Made by a program: the position numbers and the translations under genes
DNA from: Christensenellaceae bacterium
Lineage (GTDB): Bacteria; Bacillota; Clostridia; Christensenellales; Aristaeellaceae
Reading direction: 5' to 3'
DNA length: 64,000 bases
Assembly (NCBI GenBank): GCA_020025205.1
Contig: JAHHSO010000001.1
Span: 1-64,000 of the forward strand
The notes under the pieces: model-generated
The model's input: only the letters and a program-made list of their open reading frames with translations
Databases searched by the model: none
Told to the model about the DNA's origin: nothing
In this document: positions 33,464-43,238 of the stretch, in pieces
Layout of the letters: the number at the start of each line of letters is the position of its first letter
Numbering within the stretch: position 1 is the stretch's first letter

Positions 33464-35449
33464 TTAATCATCTTTCCTGCGCATCTTGCGGAACACGACA
33501 ATAAGAAGCGCAATGATGAGCAGAATCAGAACAAACGCAATCACAAAGGCGGGCAGGTGGAAGGAGTCCACGCTGCTGAGCGGAAGCGGTGTGGCCGTTG
33601 GTTGTGCCGTTGGTATGGCGGTAGGAACGGTGGTGGGGGACAGGGTGGGCGCAGCCGTTGGAGCCGTGGTCGGCGTAGGTGTTGGAGCGGTGGTGGGCGC
33701 AGCCGTTGGAGCTGTAGTGGGCGTAGGCGTTGGAGCGGCGGTGGGTGTGACCGTTGGAGCCGTGGTCGGCGTGGCCGTTGGAGCCGCGGTGGGCGTAGGC
33801 GTTGGAGCCGCGGTGGGCGTGGCCGTTGGAGCGGCGGTGGGCGTAGGCGTTGGAGCCGCGGTGGGCGTGGCCGTTGGAACTGTGGTGGGCGTAGGTGTTG
33901 GAGCGGCGGTCGGTGTGGCCGTTGGAGCGGCGGTGGGCGTGGCCGTTGGAGCGGCGGTCGGCGTGGCCGTAGGCGCAACAGTTGGAGTAAATGTTGGTAC
34001 GGCGGTCGGCGTGGCGTTGAGAGCCACAAGCAGGTCTTCCAGAGCACGAAGCAAAGTGGATACGCTGCCCGGCTGAATAGTCAGAAGCGTACTGCCTTCG
34101 ATGCGCGAGATAGAAACGGCGGCAGCACCCGGTTCGGCAGGCTCAAAGCGCAGGGCTTTTTCGGTATCCGTCAGTCCGAAAGCTTCGGCATCTGTGCCGA
34201 ACAGGCGCTCATAGGCTTCTTGGGAATTTTCTGCTTGCCCGATTGCCAGCGCAATTTCATGTAATTCAGTGCCATCGGCGTGAGAGTCGGGGGCAAAGGC
34301 GGCGGCAATAGCTCCGTTTTCGCCATACAGCGCGAGGGTTTGCGCGTTTTGGGCTTCCTTATGGGCGGCGGAGACGGGCGGAACGGGCGTTGTTTTCAGC
34401 GTATCCAAAGAATTCATGAGCTCGCTGAAGGAAAGCGGTTTAGGGGTGGTTTGATCGGATGTGAGGGAGGCTTCGCCGGACGCAATGGCATCCTGCAAGG
34501 ACGCAACGCTCACAGATTGACCGGAAGCTGCCCGAATCAGAAGAGCCAGCACGTCGTCGGAAAGCGGCGTGTTCGGCGCCAGGTAGAGCGTGGCATAAGT
34601 TTTGCTGGGAATGATGCTGGAAAGCACAGTTCCGGAAGAAACGGCATCGCTGGGGACAGCACTCTGAGCACTGCGCAGAAGTCGAATGATTTCTTCCACG
34701 GCCATGCCGCTATGGGGATCAAAGCGTGCAATCAGGGAACCGTCCTTCTGCACTTCGGCAGAGAAGACGGTGCTTGTGGAACCGGCGGCAAAGGTGGGCA
34801 GAATGTCATCGACAGTTTTTGCTATGCGGTCGATTTCGTTTCCCTGCGGGTCATACAGGACGATGTCGCCGTTGGAATCAATGAGCATTTTTCCGGGGAT
34901 GGCGCGATAAAGATAACTGACCGTTGTTTTGGCCAGCCCATTCAGCTCAGAGGCTTCGATTTCAAGGCGGCGGTATGCACCGGGAACAGCAGTTCGCGGG
35001 AAGGAGACGCGGAAAACCCATGCGCCCGTGTCGCGCACACGAAGAACGCGGGTACCGTTGACGTTGACAACGGTGTACAGATAGAAGGTTTCGTTTTCGC
35101 TGCGGGTTGAGGCGGTGATGGCAATGTGTGCGCCGGCAGAACCGGGAATCAGCGCAGGAATGCCGGAAAGCGTGTAGTCGCCATGGGCGCGCAGACCGTT
35201 GAAATCACGCACAAGGTCAAGAGACAGCGTGCGGGAACCGCGGACAGCTTCAACCATTTCTCTGGCAGAAAGATCGGAAACCGGAGTGACATCGCAGGAA
35301 GCCTGCGCCGGTCCGTAACGATTGGAGCTGGTGGAAGAAGACTGGATGGATTCCAGCTGCCAGTAACAGGGAACGGCTTTTTCTGCGCAAGCAGAAGCGC
35401 CAATGCCCAGCAGAAGGCAGAGGAATAAAAGACAGAAAATATGCTTCAT
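33464..35449 (-). CDS. Membrane-anchored surface protein with Thr/Pro stalk
   Basis: A 661-residue exported protein. Residues 1-22 are a signal peptide (ending near SACAEKA). About 23-475 is a beta- and helix-rich outside region with no family that I recognise. About 476-620 is a stalk of eight-residue [16 protein letters not shown] units. The C-terminus has one membrane helix ([19 protein letters not shown]) and a basic tail RKMRRKDD, so it should stay anchored with the stalk outside. Stalks of this kind are often glycosylated and lift a domain from the wall. It is alone in its transcription unit. Confidence 0.75.
   Translation of the reverse strand: MKHIFCLLFLCLLLGIGASACAEKAVPCYWQLESIQSSSTSSNRYGPAQASCDVTPVSDLSAREMVEAVRGSRTLSLDLVRDFNGLRAHGDYTLSGIPALIPGSAGAHIAITASTRSENETFYLYTVVNVNGTRVLRVRDTGAWVFRVSFPRTAVPGAYRRLEIEASELNGLAKTTVSYLYRAIPGKMLIDSNGDIVLYDPQGNEIDRIAKTVDDILPTFAAGSTSTVFSAEVQKDGSLIARFDPHSGMAVEEIIRLLRSAQSAVPSDAVSSGTVLSSIIPSKTYATLYLAPNTPLSDDVLALLIRAASGQSVSVASLQDAIASGEASLTSDQTTPKPLSFSELMNSLDTLKTTPVPPVSAAHKEAQNAQTLALYGENGAIAAAFAPDSHADGTELHEIALAIGQAENSQEAYERLFGTDAEAFGLTDTEKALRFEPAEPGAAAVSISRIEGSTLLTIQPGSVSTLLRALEDLLVALNATPTAVPTFTPTVAPTATPTAAPTATPTAAPTATPTAAPTPTPTTVPTATPTAAPTPTPTAAPTATPTAAPTPTPTAAPTATPTTAPTVTPTAAPTPTPTTAPTAAPTTAPTPTPTTAPTAAPTLSPTTVPTAIPTAQPTATPLPLSSVDSFHLPAFVIAFVLILLIIALLIVVFRKMRRKDD
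33600..34020 (-). repeat. In-frame 24-base coding repeats (Thr/Pro stalk)
   Basis: About seventeen imperfect 24-base units encode alternating APTATPTA and APTPTPTA. The antisense strand stays open because of the composition, which explains a Val/Gly-rich shadow frame there. Confidence 0.9.
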
Positions 35450-35682
35450 ATGTAGATAACTCCTCTCCGGCAGGACGATTTCCGGCCCGCTGTCAAACTG
35501 AAATCTTTACACCATTTATAGCATGTAGAGGGTTAAAAATCAAGCTGTCTTCCCTAAAAAACAAAAAATTGACGTTGACCCTGTTTAATTTTTACGAAAA
35601 AATGAAATTGGGGGCTAGTCATGGGGGGAGTTTTAAGCTATAATAAAGTCAATTCAAAAAACAAGAAAGGGAGGGATTGACC

Positions 35683-36093
35683 GTGATCCAGATTATCTTT
35701 GGCAAAAAGGGTTCCGGCAAGACCAAGCGCATTTTGGATATGGCGAATGCTTCTGTCAAGGAGGCTAAGGGCAACGTGCTCTTCATCGACGACGACAAGA
35801 GCTACACCCTGAACCTCAAGCCGCAGATCCGATTCATTGATGCGAGCGAGTACTCCGTAAAGAGTGAGGATCTGTTCTATGGATTCCTGGCTGGTATCCT
35901 CGCAGGCAATTATGACATCAGCGTGATCTATATTGATGCGTTCCTCAAGCTGGTGAAGAAAACGCCTGACGAACTTGTTGACTTTTTTGCCAAACTTGAA
36001 AAACTCGTGACGAACGCGAACTGTGATGTTGTTCTCAGTTTCAGCGAGGATGCAGCGAACGTTCCGGAGAGCATCCGCAAGTATCAGATTTGA
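35683..36093 (+). CDS. Small P-loop ATP-binding protein
   Basis: A 136-residue protein, little more than one P-loop core. GKKGSGKTKRIL at about residues 7-18 is Walker A. ISVIYIDAFLKLV at about 88-100 is a plausible Walker B strand with IDAF. Beta strands VLFIDDDKSY and CDVVLSFSED fit a RecA/ParA-like fold. GTG 35683 is seven bases after AAAGGGAGGG; a TTG at 35677 is too close. Family unknown to me; it is conserved-looking and well expressed by its ribosome site. The neighbour thrC is in the same direction 73 bases on. Confidence 0.75.
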   Translation: MIQIIFGKKGSGKTKRILDMANASVKEAKGNVLFIDDDKSYTLNLKPQIRFIDASEYSVKSEDLFYGFLAGILAGNYDISVIYIDAFLKLVKKTPDELVDFFAKLEKLVTNANCDVVLSFSEDAANVPESIRKYQI

Positions 36094-36108
36094 TCAAATG
36101 TAATTTTT

Positions 36109-36145
36109 GCCGCTTCCAGCTTGAGTGGGAAGCGGCTTCTTTCTT
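36109..36145 (+). terminator. Rho-independent terminator of the P-loop gene
   Basis: A nine-base stem GCCGCTTCC/GGAAGCGGC, then TTCTTTCTT. The tail is only partly T-rich, so read-through to thrC is possible. Confidence 0.65.
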
Positions 36146-36166
36146 AGTTGACAAGGGGGATATCCA

Positions 36167-37651
36167 ATGATTTCAACAAGGGGAGCCGGAGGGGTTGCGC
36201 CGTCTGAAGCGATTTTGCGCGGCATTGCCCCGGACGGCGGCCTGTATGTGCCGGAAAGGTTTCCGCACTTTAAGCAGGAGGACATGTTGTCTCTTGTCCG
36301 TATGGATTACAGGCAGCGCGCCGTTTTTGTTCTCGGACGCTTTTTGACGGACTTCACGCAGGACGAAATCAGCGCGGCGGTCAGAAGCGCTTATGCAGAG
36401 CGGTTTGATTGCGGAGAAATTGCGCCGCTTGCAGCGATTGGAAAAAATACATATGCGCTGGAACTGTTCCATGGGCCGACGCTTGCGTTTAAGGATATGG
36501 CGCTTCAGCTTCTGCCCCGCCTTATGACAATGAGCGCAAAGAAAAACGGAGAAACGCGCACAATCACCATACTTGTTGCAACAAGCGGCGACACGGGAAA
36601 AGCGGCTCTGGAAGGATTCCTGGATGTTCCGGGGACGGAGTGCTGTGTGTTTTATCCGGAGGAAGGCGTCAGCGCGGCACAGAAATTGCAGATGGTGACA
36701 ACCGGAGGCAGCAACACACATGTCATCGCAGTGAAAGGCAATTTTGACGATGCGCAAAGCGGTGTAAAGCGCCTGTTTTCGGATAAGACGTTTGCTGATG
36801 CGTTGAAAGGCCGCGTCCTGTCTTCAGCCAATTCCATCAACTTCGGCCGTCTTGTGCCGCAGATCGTCTACTACTTCTCCGCTTATGCAGACCTGCTTGC
36901 GCGGGGAGAGATTGAGATGGGCGAAGAGGTGAATTTCTGCGTGCCGACAGGCAACTTTGGCGATATTCTGGCGGCTGATTATGCAAAAAAATCGGGTCTT
37001 CCCGTTGGACGGCTCATCTGCGCGAGCAATGAGAACAATGTGCTGACGGACTTCATCGAGACAGGTTGCTACGATATCAGCAATCGGCCATTCTACAAGA
37101 CGATTACGCCGTCCATGGATATCCTGATTTCTTCGAATTTGGAACGGCTGCTTTTCGATTTGAGCGGCAGGGATGGCATGTATGTCGCCAAGTTGATGCA
37201 GGCACTCGCTCAGGATGGACGCTATACGATTACGAACCAGATGAAAGCGGCAATGCAGAAGGATTACGCGGCAGGGTTTGTCAATCAGGAAGGTGTCCAG
37301 GCGGAAATTCGGCGCATGTGGCAGGAAGAACATTACCTGATGGATACGCATACAGCGGTGGCATCTGCGGTTCTGCGCGCTTACAGGGAGAAGACGGGCG
37401 ACACGCGAAAGAGCGTTGTTGTCTCGACAGCCAGCCCGTATAAATTTGGCGCCTCTGTTTTGGAAGCCATATCTGATGAAGGAAAAGGAGCAGATGATTT
37501 CGATTGCTGCCGGATGCTGGCGGAAAAGACGGGAATGGCTTTTCCAGAGCAGATCCGCATGCTGCCGGAATTGCCAATACGTCACAAGGCATCCTGCATG
37601 CCGGAGGATATGAAGGCGGCTGTGAAGCAGGCTGTCGGAGCTGAAAGTTAA
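36167..37651 (+). CDS. thrC: Threonine synthase
   Basis: A 494-residue PLP enzyme of fold type II that converts O-phosphohomoserine to threonine. The N-terminus has PDGGLYVPERFP; the PLP-lysine region is LFHGPTLAFKDMALQLLPR (about residues 104-122); the phosphate loop is VATSGDTGKAALEGF (about 145-160). SSANSINFGRLVPQIVYYF and CVPTGNFGDILAADYAKKSG are diagnostic of the long threonine synthase group. AAGGGGG precedes ATG. No threonine-specific leader or partner genes are visible. Confidence 0.95.
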   Translation: MISTRGAGGVAPSEAILRGIAPDGGLYVPERFPHFKQEDMLSLVRMDYRQRAVFVLGRFLTDFTQDEISAAVRSAYAERFDCGEIAPLAAIGKNTYALELFHGPTLAFKDMALQLLPRLMTMSAKKNGETRTITILVATSGDTGKAALEGFLDVPGTECCVFYPEEGVSAAQKLQMVTTGGSNTHVIAVKGNFDDAQSGVKRLFSDKTFADALKGRVLSSANSINFGRLVPQIVYYFSAYADLLARGEIEMGEEVNFCVPTGNFGDILAADYAKKSGLPVGRLICASNENNVLTDFIETGCYDISNRPFYKTITPSMDILISSNLERLLFDLSGRDGMYVAKLMQALAQDGRYTITNQMKAAMQKDYAAGFVNQEGVQAEIRRMWQEEHYLMDTHTAVASAVLRAYREKTGDTRKSVVVSTASPYKFGASVLEAISDEGKGADDFDCCRMLAEKTGMAFPEQIRMLPELPIRHKASCMPEDMKAAVKQAVGAES

Positions 37652-37655
37652 AATG

Positions 37656-37692
37656 AAAAAACCTTCGCCTTTGCAGAACGAAGGTTTTTTAC
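37656..37692. terminator. Bidirectional terminator between thrC and the MBL-fold gene
   Basis: The stem AACCTTCG/CGAAGGTT is flanked by an A-run on the left and a T-run on the right, so it can end both converging transcripts. Confidence 0.8.
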
Positions 37693-37707
37693 ATGTCAGA
37701 TGGGCAA

Positions 37708-38796
37708 TCAAATGGTATAGACGGGGCGATCAGGAGCAAAGTCTGAGCGATAGGCAATGATCTTCTTAAAATCATTTTTTGCGGCGATTTGCAGCATCTC
37801 CTGCTGGGTGCAGTGAACGCCGTAACGTAAAAACTGCGCTTTGCCGGAATGCAGAAGAAGCGACGCGTATGTGTTTGGTTCAACGGTTCCGGTGAGGATG
37901 ACCCGCCCTCCACAGATGAGAAGCTGACGAACGAGCTGACGCGCAGCCGGTGTGTCAAGCTGAGGATCACTCAAAAAGTAAACGCCCAGCGCGACAAAAT
38001 CCTTGGGAAATGGGCGGACAAACACGTTGTTCAAGAGGTCCTGTGCTTCAGGAAGAACCCAGAGCGCTGTTGCGTCCAGATGACGCAGTTCCGAAATGAA
38101 GTGCCGATCGCCAAAGATATCGGTTCCGGGAAGGCGTTCGCTGATGCAGGTCAGAATCCCCTCGCCGCGGCCAAATCGCGGGACAGGCAAAACGACCGGG
38201 CGGTTGTCTGCCAGCGCTTCGGAGATGGCGGACGTGAGGGTATCAATCTGCGCTTTGTTGGATTCCTTGCTCATGCCGTAGTCGCAGTCCAAAACGGCCA
38301 GATCCGCAGACAGCCCTTCGATGGGATCAAACGCGTGCACCCGCGCACCGCTGTAGTAGTCGCCGGAAAAGAAGATGGAGCGTCCATCTGCTGTCAGCTT
38401 GAACCAGGCACTGCCGGAGCAGTGGCCGGAGCGCCCCCAGATAATCTTCAGCCCGCCGGGAAGTTCTGCCTCGGCATAGGGCAGGCTGAGTGCCTCCAAA
38501 AAGATGGGGTTGTCAAGCGGAACCGTCAGCTGACGCGCGGTTTCTGTGGTCAGAACGACCTGACCGGAGAAGCCGCATTGGAACAGGAAGGACAGCGCAC
38601 CGGCCTGATTTTCATGGGAGTGGGATAAAAACAGATAGCGGCTTGATTTAATCTGTTCGGAGGTCAGATGCGGGAGGGCATCATCTGCATAACAGCGCTG
38701 ATAACCGCAGTCCACAATAAAAGACAGCTGTTCAGTTTCGATATAATAGCAGTGACGCTGTTGTGTGAAAGGTTCCCCCGTCAAATAGAGCTTCAT
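37708..38796 (-). CDS. Beta-CASP-like metallo-beta-lactamase-fold protein with altered metal motif
   Basis: A 362-residue protein with the metallo-beta-lactamase fold. The first metal motif reads HSHENQ (residues 59-64) where HxHxDH is normal, so two ligands are missing. A later block, VVLPVPRFGRGEGILTCI, resembles the beta-CASP region of RNA-processing nucleases. It may be inactive, like CPSF100-type relatives, or bind one metal. AAGGAGG precedes ATG 38796; a frame open upstream to 39339 lacks a site. It is a single gene facing thrC. No substrate is proposed. Confidence 0.72.
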   Translation of the reverse strand: MKLYLTGEPFTQQRHCYYIETEQLSFIVDCGYQRCYADDALPHLTSEQIKSSRYLFLSHSHENQAGALSFLFQCGFSGQVVLTTETARQLTVPLDNPIFLEALSLPYAEAELPGGLKIIWGRSGHCSGSAWFKLTADGRSIFFSGDYYSGARVHAFDPIEGLSADLAVLDCDYGMSKESNKAQIDTLTSAISEALADNRPVVLPVPRFGRGEGILTCISERLPGTDIFGDRHFISELRHLDATALWVLPEAQDLLNNVFVRPFPKDFVALGVYFLSDPQLDTPAARQLVRQLLICGGRVILTGTVEPNTYASLLLHSGKAQFLRYGVHCTQQEMLQIAAKNDFKKIIAYRSDFAPDRPVYTI

Positions 38797-39075
38797 GAGC
38801 GGCCTCCTTGCAAGAGTCATTTGTATTGATATAGTATAATACAAAAACAGAAAAGCGTAAATAAAAAAAGCAAAAAGGCAAAGCGCTTTGTTTAAATTAT
38901 GAAGGGAAACCGTCAAAAACAGACCGAGTTTTGGTGAAAATCCCCTTCCGTTAAATAGGGAGTCGTGGTAAAATAGAAAAAGCGGAAAATCTATCCGCTT
39001 TTTTTCAAATTTCAGGAAGAAAACGGAACGCAGATTCGTTATTATGGCACAGGGAAAACAGGGGGGCGCGATAGG

Positions 39076-39570
39076 ATGAATGGAATGTTGAAAAAGTTTT
39101 TGATGTGTTTGCTCGTGTGCGGGCTGATTGGGAAAGGCGCTGCGTTGGCGGCCGTTGTTGATAACGGCAGCGACCCGGACAGCAGGCTGAACATGCGTGC
39201 AGAGCCAAGCAAAGAAGCAGACTCTATCGGCAAGTTTTACAGCGGAACAGAGGTTGAAATTCTTTCTGATGCCGGCGAAGGATGGGCGGAAGTGCAGATC
39301 GGCACAGCGCCGTACTGCCTGAATGGCTATATGATGCAAGAATATCTCTCAGACAGCGTCAATGTGGACGCAACGCGGGAGATGGAGGTCATTTCGCCGT
39401 ATGGCACGCAGTCCATTGTCATAAGAAGCAGGCCGTCCAATTCCTATGATGCAGTCGCGATGATTGAAGTGGGCAGTCAGGTTCACGTCATTGGAACAGC
39501 AGGCGATTATTATTATGTGCGTCTTTCAGATGATGCAATAGGCTGCCTGAGTGTAGATGAAGTGGAATGA
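39076..39570 (+). CDS. Secreted protein with two SH3-like domains
   Basis: A 164-residue exported protein: signal peptide (residues 1-25, ending ALAAV), first bacterial SH3 domain at about 28-95 (RLNMRAEPSKEADSIGKFYSG, then WAEVQIG) and a second at about 105-163 (SIVIRSRPSNSYDAVAMIEVGS). Such domains bind peptidoglycan or other wall material. There is no catalytic domain. ATG 39076 follows GGGGGG nine bases upstream. A hairpin at 38977-39005 (AAGCGGA with TCCGCTT) lies in front and may end a transcript. A related gene opens at the right window edge. Confidence 0.82.
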   Translation: MNGMLKKFLMCLLVCGLIGKGAALAAVVDNGSDPDSRLNMRAEPSKEADSIGKFYSGTEVEILSDAGEGWAEVQIGTAPYCLNGYMMQEYLSDSVNVDATREMEVISPYGTQSIVIRSRPSNSYDAVAMIEVGSQVHVIGTAGDYYYVRLSDDAIGCLSVDEVE

Positions 39571-39599
39571 GGAAAGTTTTCTTTTTAAAGCAGCATAAA

Positions 39600-40283
39600 A
39601 AAGGAGCTGTACCCAAACAGCTCTAAGAAAAATGCAAAGATCTCAGTCCATATCGGAAGCATACGAATACACACCAAGCGATGTATTCATCCATGTAGTT
39701 TCCAGTATTTGCTTTGCGTTTCGTTCCATCTATGCCAATGTGGTTTGCGTCCGCATGCTCTTTTGCGAAGATACAGGCATTGATTCCCGAAATATTTCGC
39801 TTTGAGCCAGATCATTGTGAATGAAATTCTGGATGGTCATTACACAGGGGCTTTCCGTTCATCCAGCAGCCTGAGAAAACGAATGTCTGTATCGCACAGC
39901 TTCCGAATCTGCCGGATTGAGCAATATCCAAATTCCATAAAGGCAAACAGTACAAGCTTGAACAATGTTTCACGGTCATATTCCGGACGGCCTGTTTTAC
40001 GTTCCTTACGCGCAAAATGTTGATTCAGGTCAAGATGTGGCACTCCTTCATTGAAACGTATACCGGATCTGAAATTTTTAAAATGCTTTCCCAATCCACC
40101 TGTTATTTCAGCTGGATTGGCGTAGAATACGTGACCGTGTATGGGTGTGTCATGCTCATGACGGAATAACACCAAACGGCTGCATTGGGAACTCCCTTTG
40201 CAGCCGTTTTCTTGTATGATGTTGTCTCCTGCGCCAATCGTCCAGCGGGCTTCTTTGTTAAGGTTTTTTGTACAGCCCCTTTG
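39600..40283 (-). mobile_element. Internally deleted IS1182-like insertion sequence, copy 1
   Basis: About 684 bases bounded by related inverted ends: left AAGGAGCTGTACCC (39601-39614) and right GTACAGCCCCTT (40270-40281). A transposase remnant runs leftward. A hairpin AAACGGCTGCA/TGCAGCCGTTT (40174-40209) lies in the right end, and a terminator-like stem AGAGCTGT/ACAGCTCC with T-run lies at the left end (39602-39626). Full elements of this family are about 1.7 kb, so the middle is lost. No clear target duplication was seen. Confidence 0.75.
39620..40175 (-). pseudogene. Truncated, frameshifted IS1182-type transposase
   Basis: The N-terminal part reads GRPEYDRETLFKLVLFAFME, GYCSIRQIRKLCDTDIRFLR and LLDERKAP, the start of IS1182 family transposases. 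After KAP the frame breaks at 39840. It resumes in another frame with MTIQNFIHNDLAQSEIF, then in a third with ADANHIGIDGTKRKANTGNY, the region before the first catalytic residues. The DDE catalytic core is missing. It cannot make an active enzyme. Confidence 0.8.
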
Positions 40284-40314
40284 AATTTGCCCGGTTTACA
40301 CGGAAAGGCTGATG

Positions 40315-43155
40315 TTATAGATGGACTGCTTTTTGCAGGACGGGCTGAAGAAACTGTCCTGTGTAGCTTTCTTTACAGCCGGCGATGTCTTCCGGCGTGC
40401 CTTCACACACGAGCGTGCCGCCGCCGCTTCCGCCCTCCGGGCCAAGATCGATCACATAGTCACAGGCTTTAATGACGTCCAGATTGTGCTCGATAATCAG
40501 CACGGAATTTCCGCCTTCGGACAGGCGGCGCAGAACGCCGACCAGCCGTTCACAGTCGGCCATGTGCAGGCCGGTTGTCGGCTCATCCAGCACATAGAAT
40601 GTGCGCCCCGTAGCCGTTTTGGACAGTTCCGTGGCCAGCTTGATGCGCTGAGCTTCGCCGCCGGAGAGCGTTGTAGAGGGCTGACCAAGGCGAATGTAGC
40701 CCAGGCCAACGTCCGCAAGCGTTTGCAGCTTACGGGCGATACGTGGATAGGCAGAGAAAAAATCAAGCGCTTCTTCCACTGTCATATCCAGCACATCGGC
40801 AATGGATTTCCCCTTATAGAGCACTTCCAGCGTCTCACGATTATAGCGTTTGCCTTTGCACACTTCGCATGGAACGTAAATATCTGCAAGGAAATGCATT
40901 TCGATACGGAGAATGCCGTCGCCAGAACAGGCTTCGCATCGTCCGCCGCGCACGTTGAAGGAAAAACGGCTCTCCTTGTAACCGCGCGCTTTGGCTTCCG
41001 GCGTGGAGGAAAAGACTTTGCGGATCAGGTCGAATACTCCGGTATATGTTGCCGGATTGCTGCGCGGTGTGCGGCCGATGGGGGATTGGTCGATAGCGAT
41101 GACCTTGTCCAGCTGCTCCAGGCCGTCGATGCCGTCACAGGCACCGGGGCGCGTGTGCGCGCGGTTGAGATCGCGCTGAAGGGTCTTATAAAGGATCTCG
41201 TTGACCAGCGTAGATTTTCCGCTGCCAGATACGCCTGTCACAACAGCCATAACCCCCAGAGGGATATTGACGGTGAGATTTTTCAGGTTGTTTGCCCGCG
41301 CTCCGCGCACAGCCAGCCAGCCGGAGGGCTTTTTGCGCATCTTGGGCAGCGGGATGGAGCGTCGCCCGGAAAGATACGCGCCGGTCACTGATTCGGGACA
41401 GGCCATGATCTCTTCGGCTGTGCCCTGCGCGACGAGATATCCGCCGTGTTCACCGGCGCCGGGACCGATATCCACAATCTGGTCGGCAGCGCGCATGGTA
41501 TCCTCATCGTGTTCGACAACGATCACGGTGTTGCCGATGTCGCGCAGGTGTTTGAGGGTCTCAATCAGGCGGGCATTATCGCGCTGATGCAGGCCGATGG
41601 ACGGTTCATCCAGAATATAGAGGACGCCCACGAGGCTGGAGCCGATTTGGGTGGCCAGACGGATGCGCTGAGCTTCGCCGCCCGAGAGCGTTCCAGCCGA
41701 GCGGGAAAGCGTCAGATAATCAAGACCAACATCGGAAAGAAAACGAAGACGTGCGCAGATTTCCTTGAGTATAGGCGCAGCGATCATGGTGTCCTTTTCG
41801 CCAAACGATAGGGAAGAGAAGAACGCGCTTGCTTCCGATACGGACAGGTCGGAAACTTCCGCGATGGATTTTCCGCCCACAGTGACTGCCAGAATTTCAG
41901 GACGCAGACGGCGGCCGTGGCAGCTTGGGCAGGGCGTTTGACTCATCAGAGAATCATAGTGCGCCTTGACGGATTCGCTCTGAGTTTCAGCGGCGCGACG
42001 TTCTGTCGTCGGGATAACGCCCTCAAACGGCGCAGTGAACGTGCGCTCATCGCCATTGGGGCGGACGTAATGGATGGTCAGGGGTTCGCCTTTCGTGCCG
42101 TAGAGGATGACGTTTAACGCTTCGTCAGACAGTTCAGACAGCGGGGTATCCATTGAAAAGCCGTATTTTTGGGACAGGGCTTCAAAGAACATGCCCGCCT
42201 GCGATCCGCTTTCCAGATTGCTCCAGCCCATCACGGCAAATGGACCGTCGCGCAGCGATTTTTTCCAGTCTGGTACAATGAGGTCAGGGTCGATTTTCAT
42301 TAAAACACCCAGTCCTGAACAGGTCGGACAGGCACCAAAAGGACTGTTGAAGGAGAAGGAACGCGGGGCAAGTTCTTCAATGGAAATGCCGCAGTCCGGA
42401 CAGGCCAGATTCTGAGAGAAAAGCATTTCCTGTTCACCGGGACCGATGTCCAAAAGTACAATGCCGCCGGAGAGCGCAAGAGCGGTTTCAAGAGAGTCTG
42501 ACAGGCGGGAGCGAATGCCCTCGCGCAGAATCAGGCGGTCTACGACAACTTCGATGGTGTGCTTTTTCTGCTTGGCAAGCGGCGGAACATCGGCTGCATC
42601 GTGGAGTTCACCGTCTACGCGGACGCGGATAAAGCCCTGTTTGACGATGCTTTGCAGAATTTTGGCATGTTCCCCTTTCTTGCCGCGAACGAGCGGCGCC
42701 AACAGCTGAAGGCGTGTACGATCGGGCAGAGAGAGAATCTGATCGACCATCTGATCGACCGTCTGCCTGGAAATTTCCCGGCCGCATTTGGGGCAGTGCG
42801 GCACGCCGACGCGCGCATAGAGCAGGCGCAGATAATCGTGAATTTCTGTGACTGTGCCGACCGTGGAGCGCGGATTCTTGCTGGTGGTCTTCTGGTCAAT
42901 GGAAATGGCCGGGGACAAGCCGTCGATAGCATCGACATCGGGTTTTTCCATTTGTCCCAAAAACTGGCGCGCGTAAGCTGACAGCGATTCCACGTAGCGG
43001 CGTTGTCCCTCGGCGTAGAGCGTATCAAACGCGAGGGAGGATTTGCCGCCGCCGGAAAGGCCGGTCAATACGATGAGTTTGTTTCGTGGAAGGGTCAGAT
43101 CAATGTTTTTCAAGTTGTTCTGACGCGCACCGCGGATGACGATATTTTCCTGCAT
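40315..43155 (-). CDS. uvrA: Excinuclease ABC subunit A
   Basis: A 946-residue protein of standard length that finds DNA lesions and loads UvrB. Two ABC ATPase halves: Walker [10 protein letters not shown] at about 31-39 and GVSGSGKST at about 640; two LSGGEAQRI(R/K)LA signatures; Walker [13 protein letters not shown] and [12 protein letters not shown]. Zinc-finger cysteine pairs are present, CPKC near 120, CPTCSG near 265-290 and CEACSGDG near 750. ATG 43155 follows AAAGGAG. It is transcribed from uvrB 83 bases upstream under SOS-type control. Confidence 0.98.
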   Translation of the reverse strand: MQENIVIRGARQNNLKNIDLTLPRNKLIVLTGLSGGGKSSLAFDTLYAEGQRRYVESLSAYARQFLGQMEKPDVDAIDGLSPAISIDQKTTSKNPRSTVGTVTEIHDYLRLLYARVGVPHCPKCGREISRQTVDQMVDQILSLPDRTRLQLLAPLVRGKKGEHAKILQSIVKQGFIRVRVDGELHDAADVPPLAKQKKHTIEVVVDRLILREGIRSRLSDSLETALALSGGIVLLDIGPGEQEMLFSQNLACPDCGISIEELAPRSFSFNSPFGACPTCSGLGVLMKIDPDLIVPDWKKSLRDGPFAVMGWSNLESGSQAGMFFEALSQKYGFSMDTPLSELSDEALNVILYGTKGEPLTIHYVRPNGDERTFTAPFEGVIPTTERRAAETQSESVKAHYDSLMSQTPCPSCHGRRLRPEILAVTVGGKSIAEVSDLSVSEASAFFSSLSFGEKDTMIAAPILKEICARLRFLSDVGLDYLTLSRSAGTLSGGEAQRIRLATQIGSSLVGVLYILDEPSIGLHQRDNARLIETLKHLRDIGNTVIVVEHDEDTMRAADQIVDIGPGAGEHGGYLVAQGTAEEIMACPESVTGAYLSGRRSIPLPKMRKKPSGWLAVRGARANNLKNLTVNIPLGVMAVVTGVSGSGKSTLVNEILYKTLQRDLNRAHTRPGACDGIDGLEQLDKVIAIDQSPIGRTPRSNPATYTGVFDLIRKVFSSTPEAKARGYKESRFSFNVRGGRCEACSGDGILRIEMHFLADIYVPCEVCKGKRYNRETLEVLYKGKSIADVLDMTVEEALDFFSAYPRIARKLQTLADVGLGYIRLGQPSTTLSGGEAQRIKLATELSKTATGRTFYVLDEPTTGLHMADCERLVGVLRRLSEGGNSVLIIEHNLDVIKACDYVIDLGPEGGSGGGTLVCEGTPEDIAGCKESYTGQFLQPVLQKAVHL

Positions 43156-43238
43156 GGATTCTCCTTTATTGATGAAGCATGTCTTGAGGACGCTGTGAAA
43201 GGAAGCGGTAAGTCTATCGTTCCTCAAGCAGCGGAAAG

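Noticed and set aside
33600-34020. CRISPR-like regular repeats
   Set aside because: Units are contiguous, in frame and vary gradually; no unique spacers and no cas genes.
33486-34076. Val/Gly-rich plus-strand protein
   Set aside because: The reverse complement of the Thr/Pro stalk repeats; composition explains it.
39802-40023. 73-codon plus-strand frame
   Set aside because: It is the antisense of the transposase remnant, which has clear family sequence on the minus strand.
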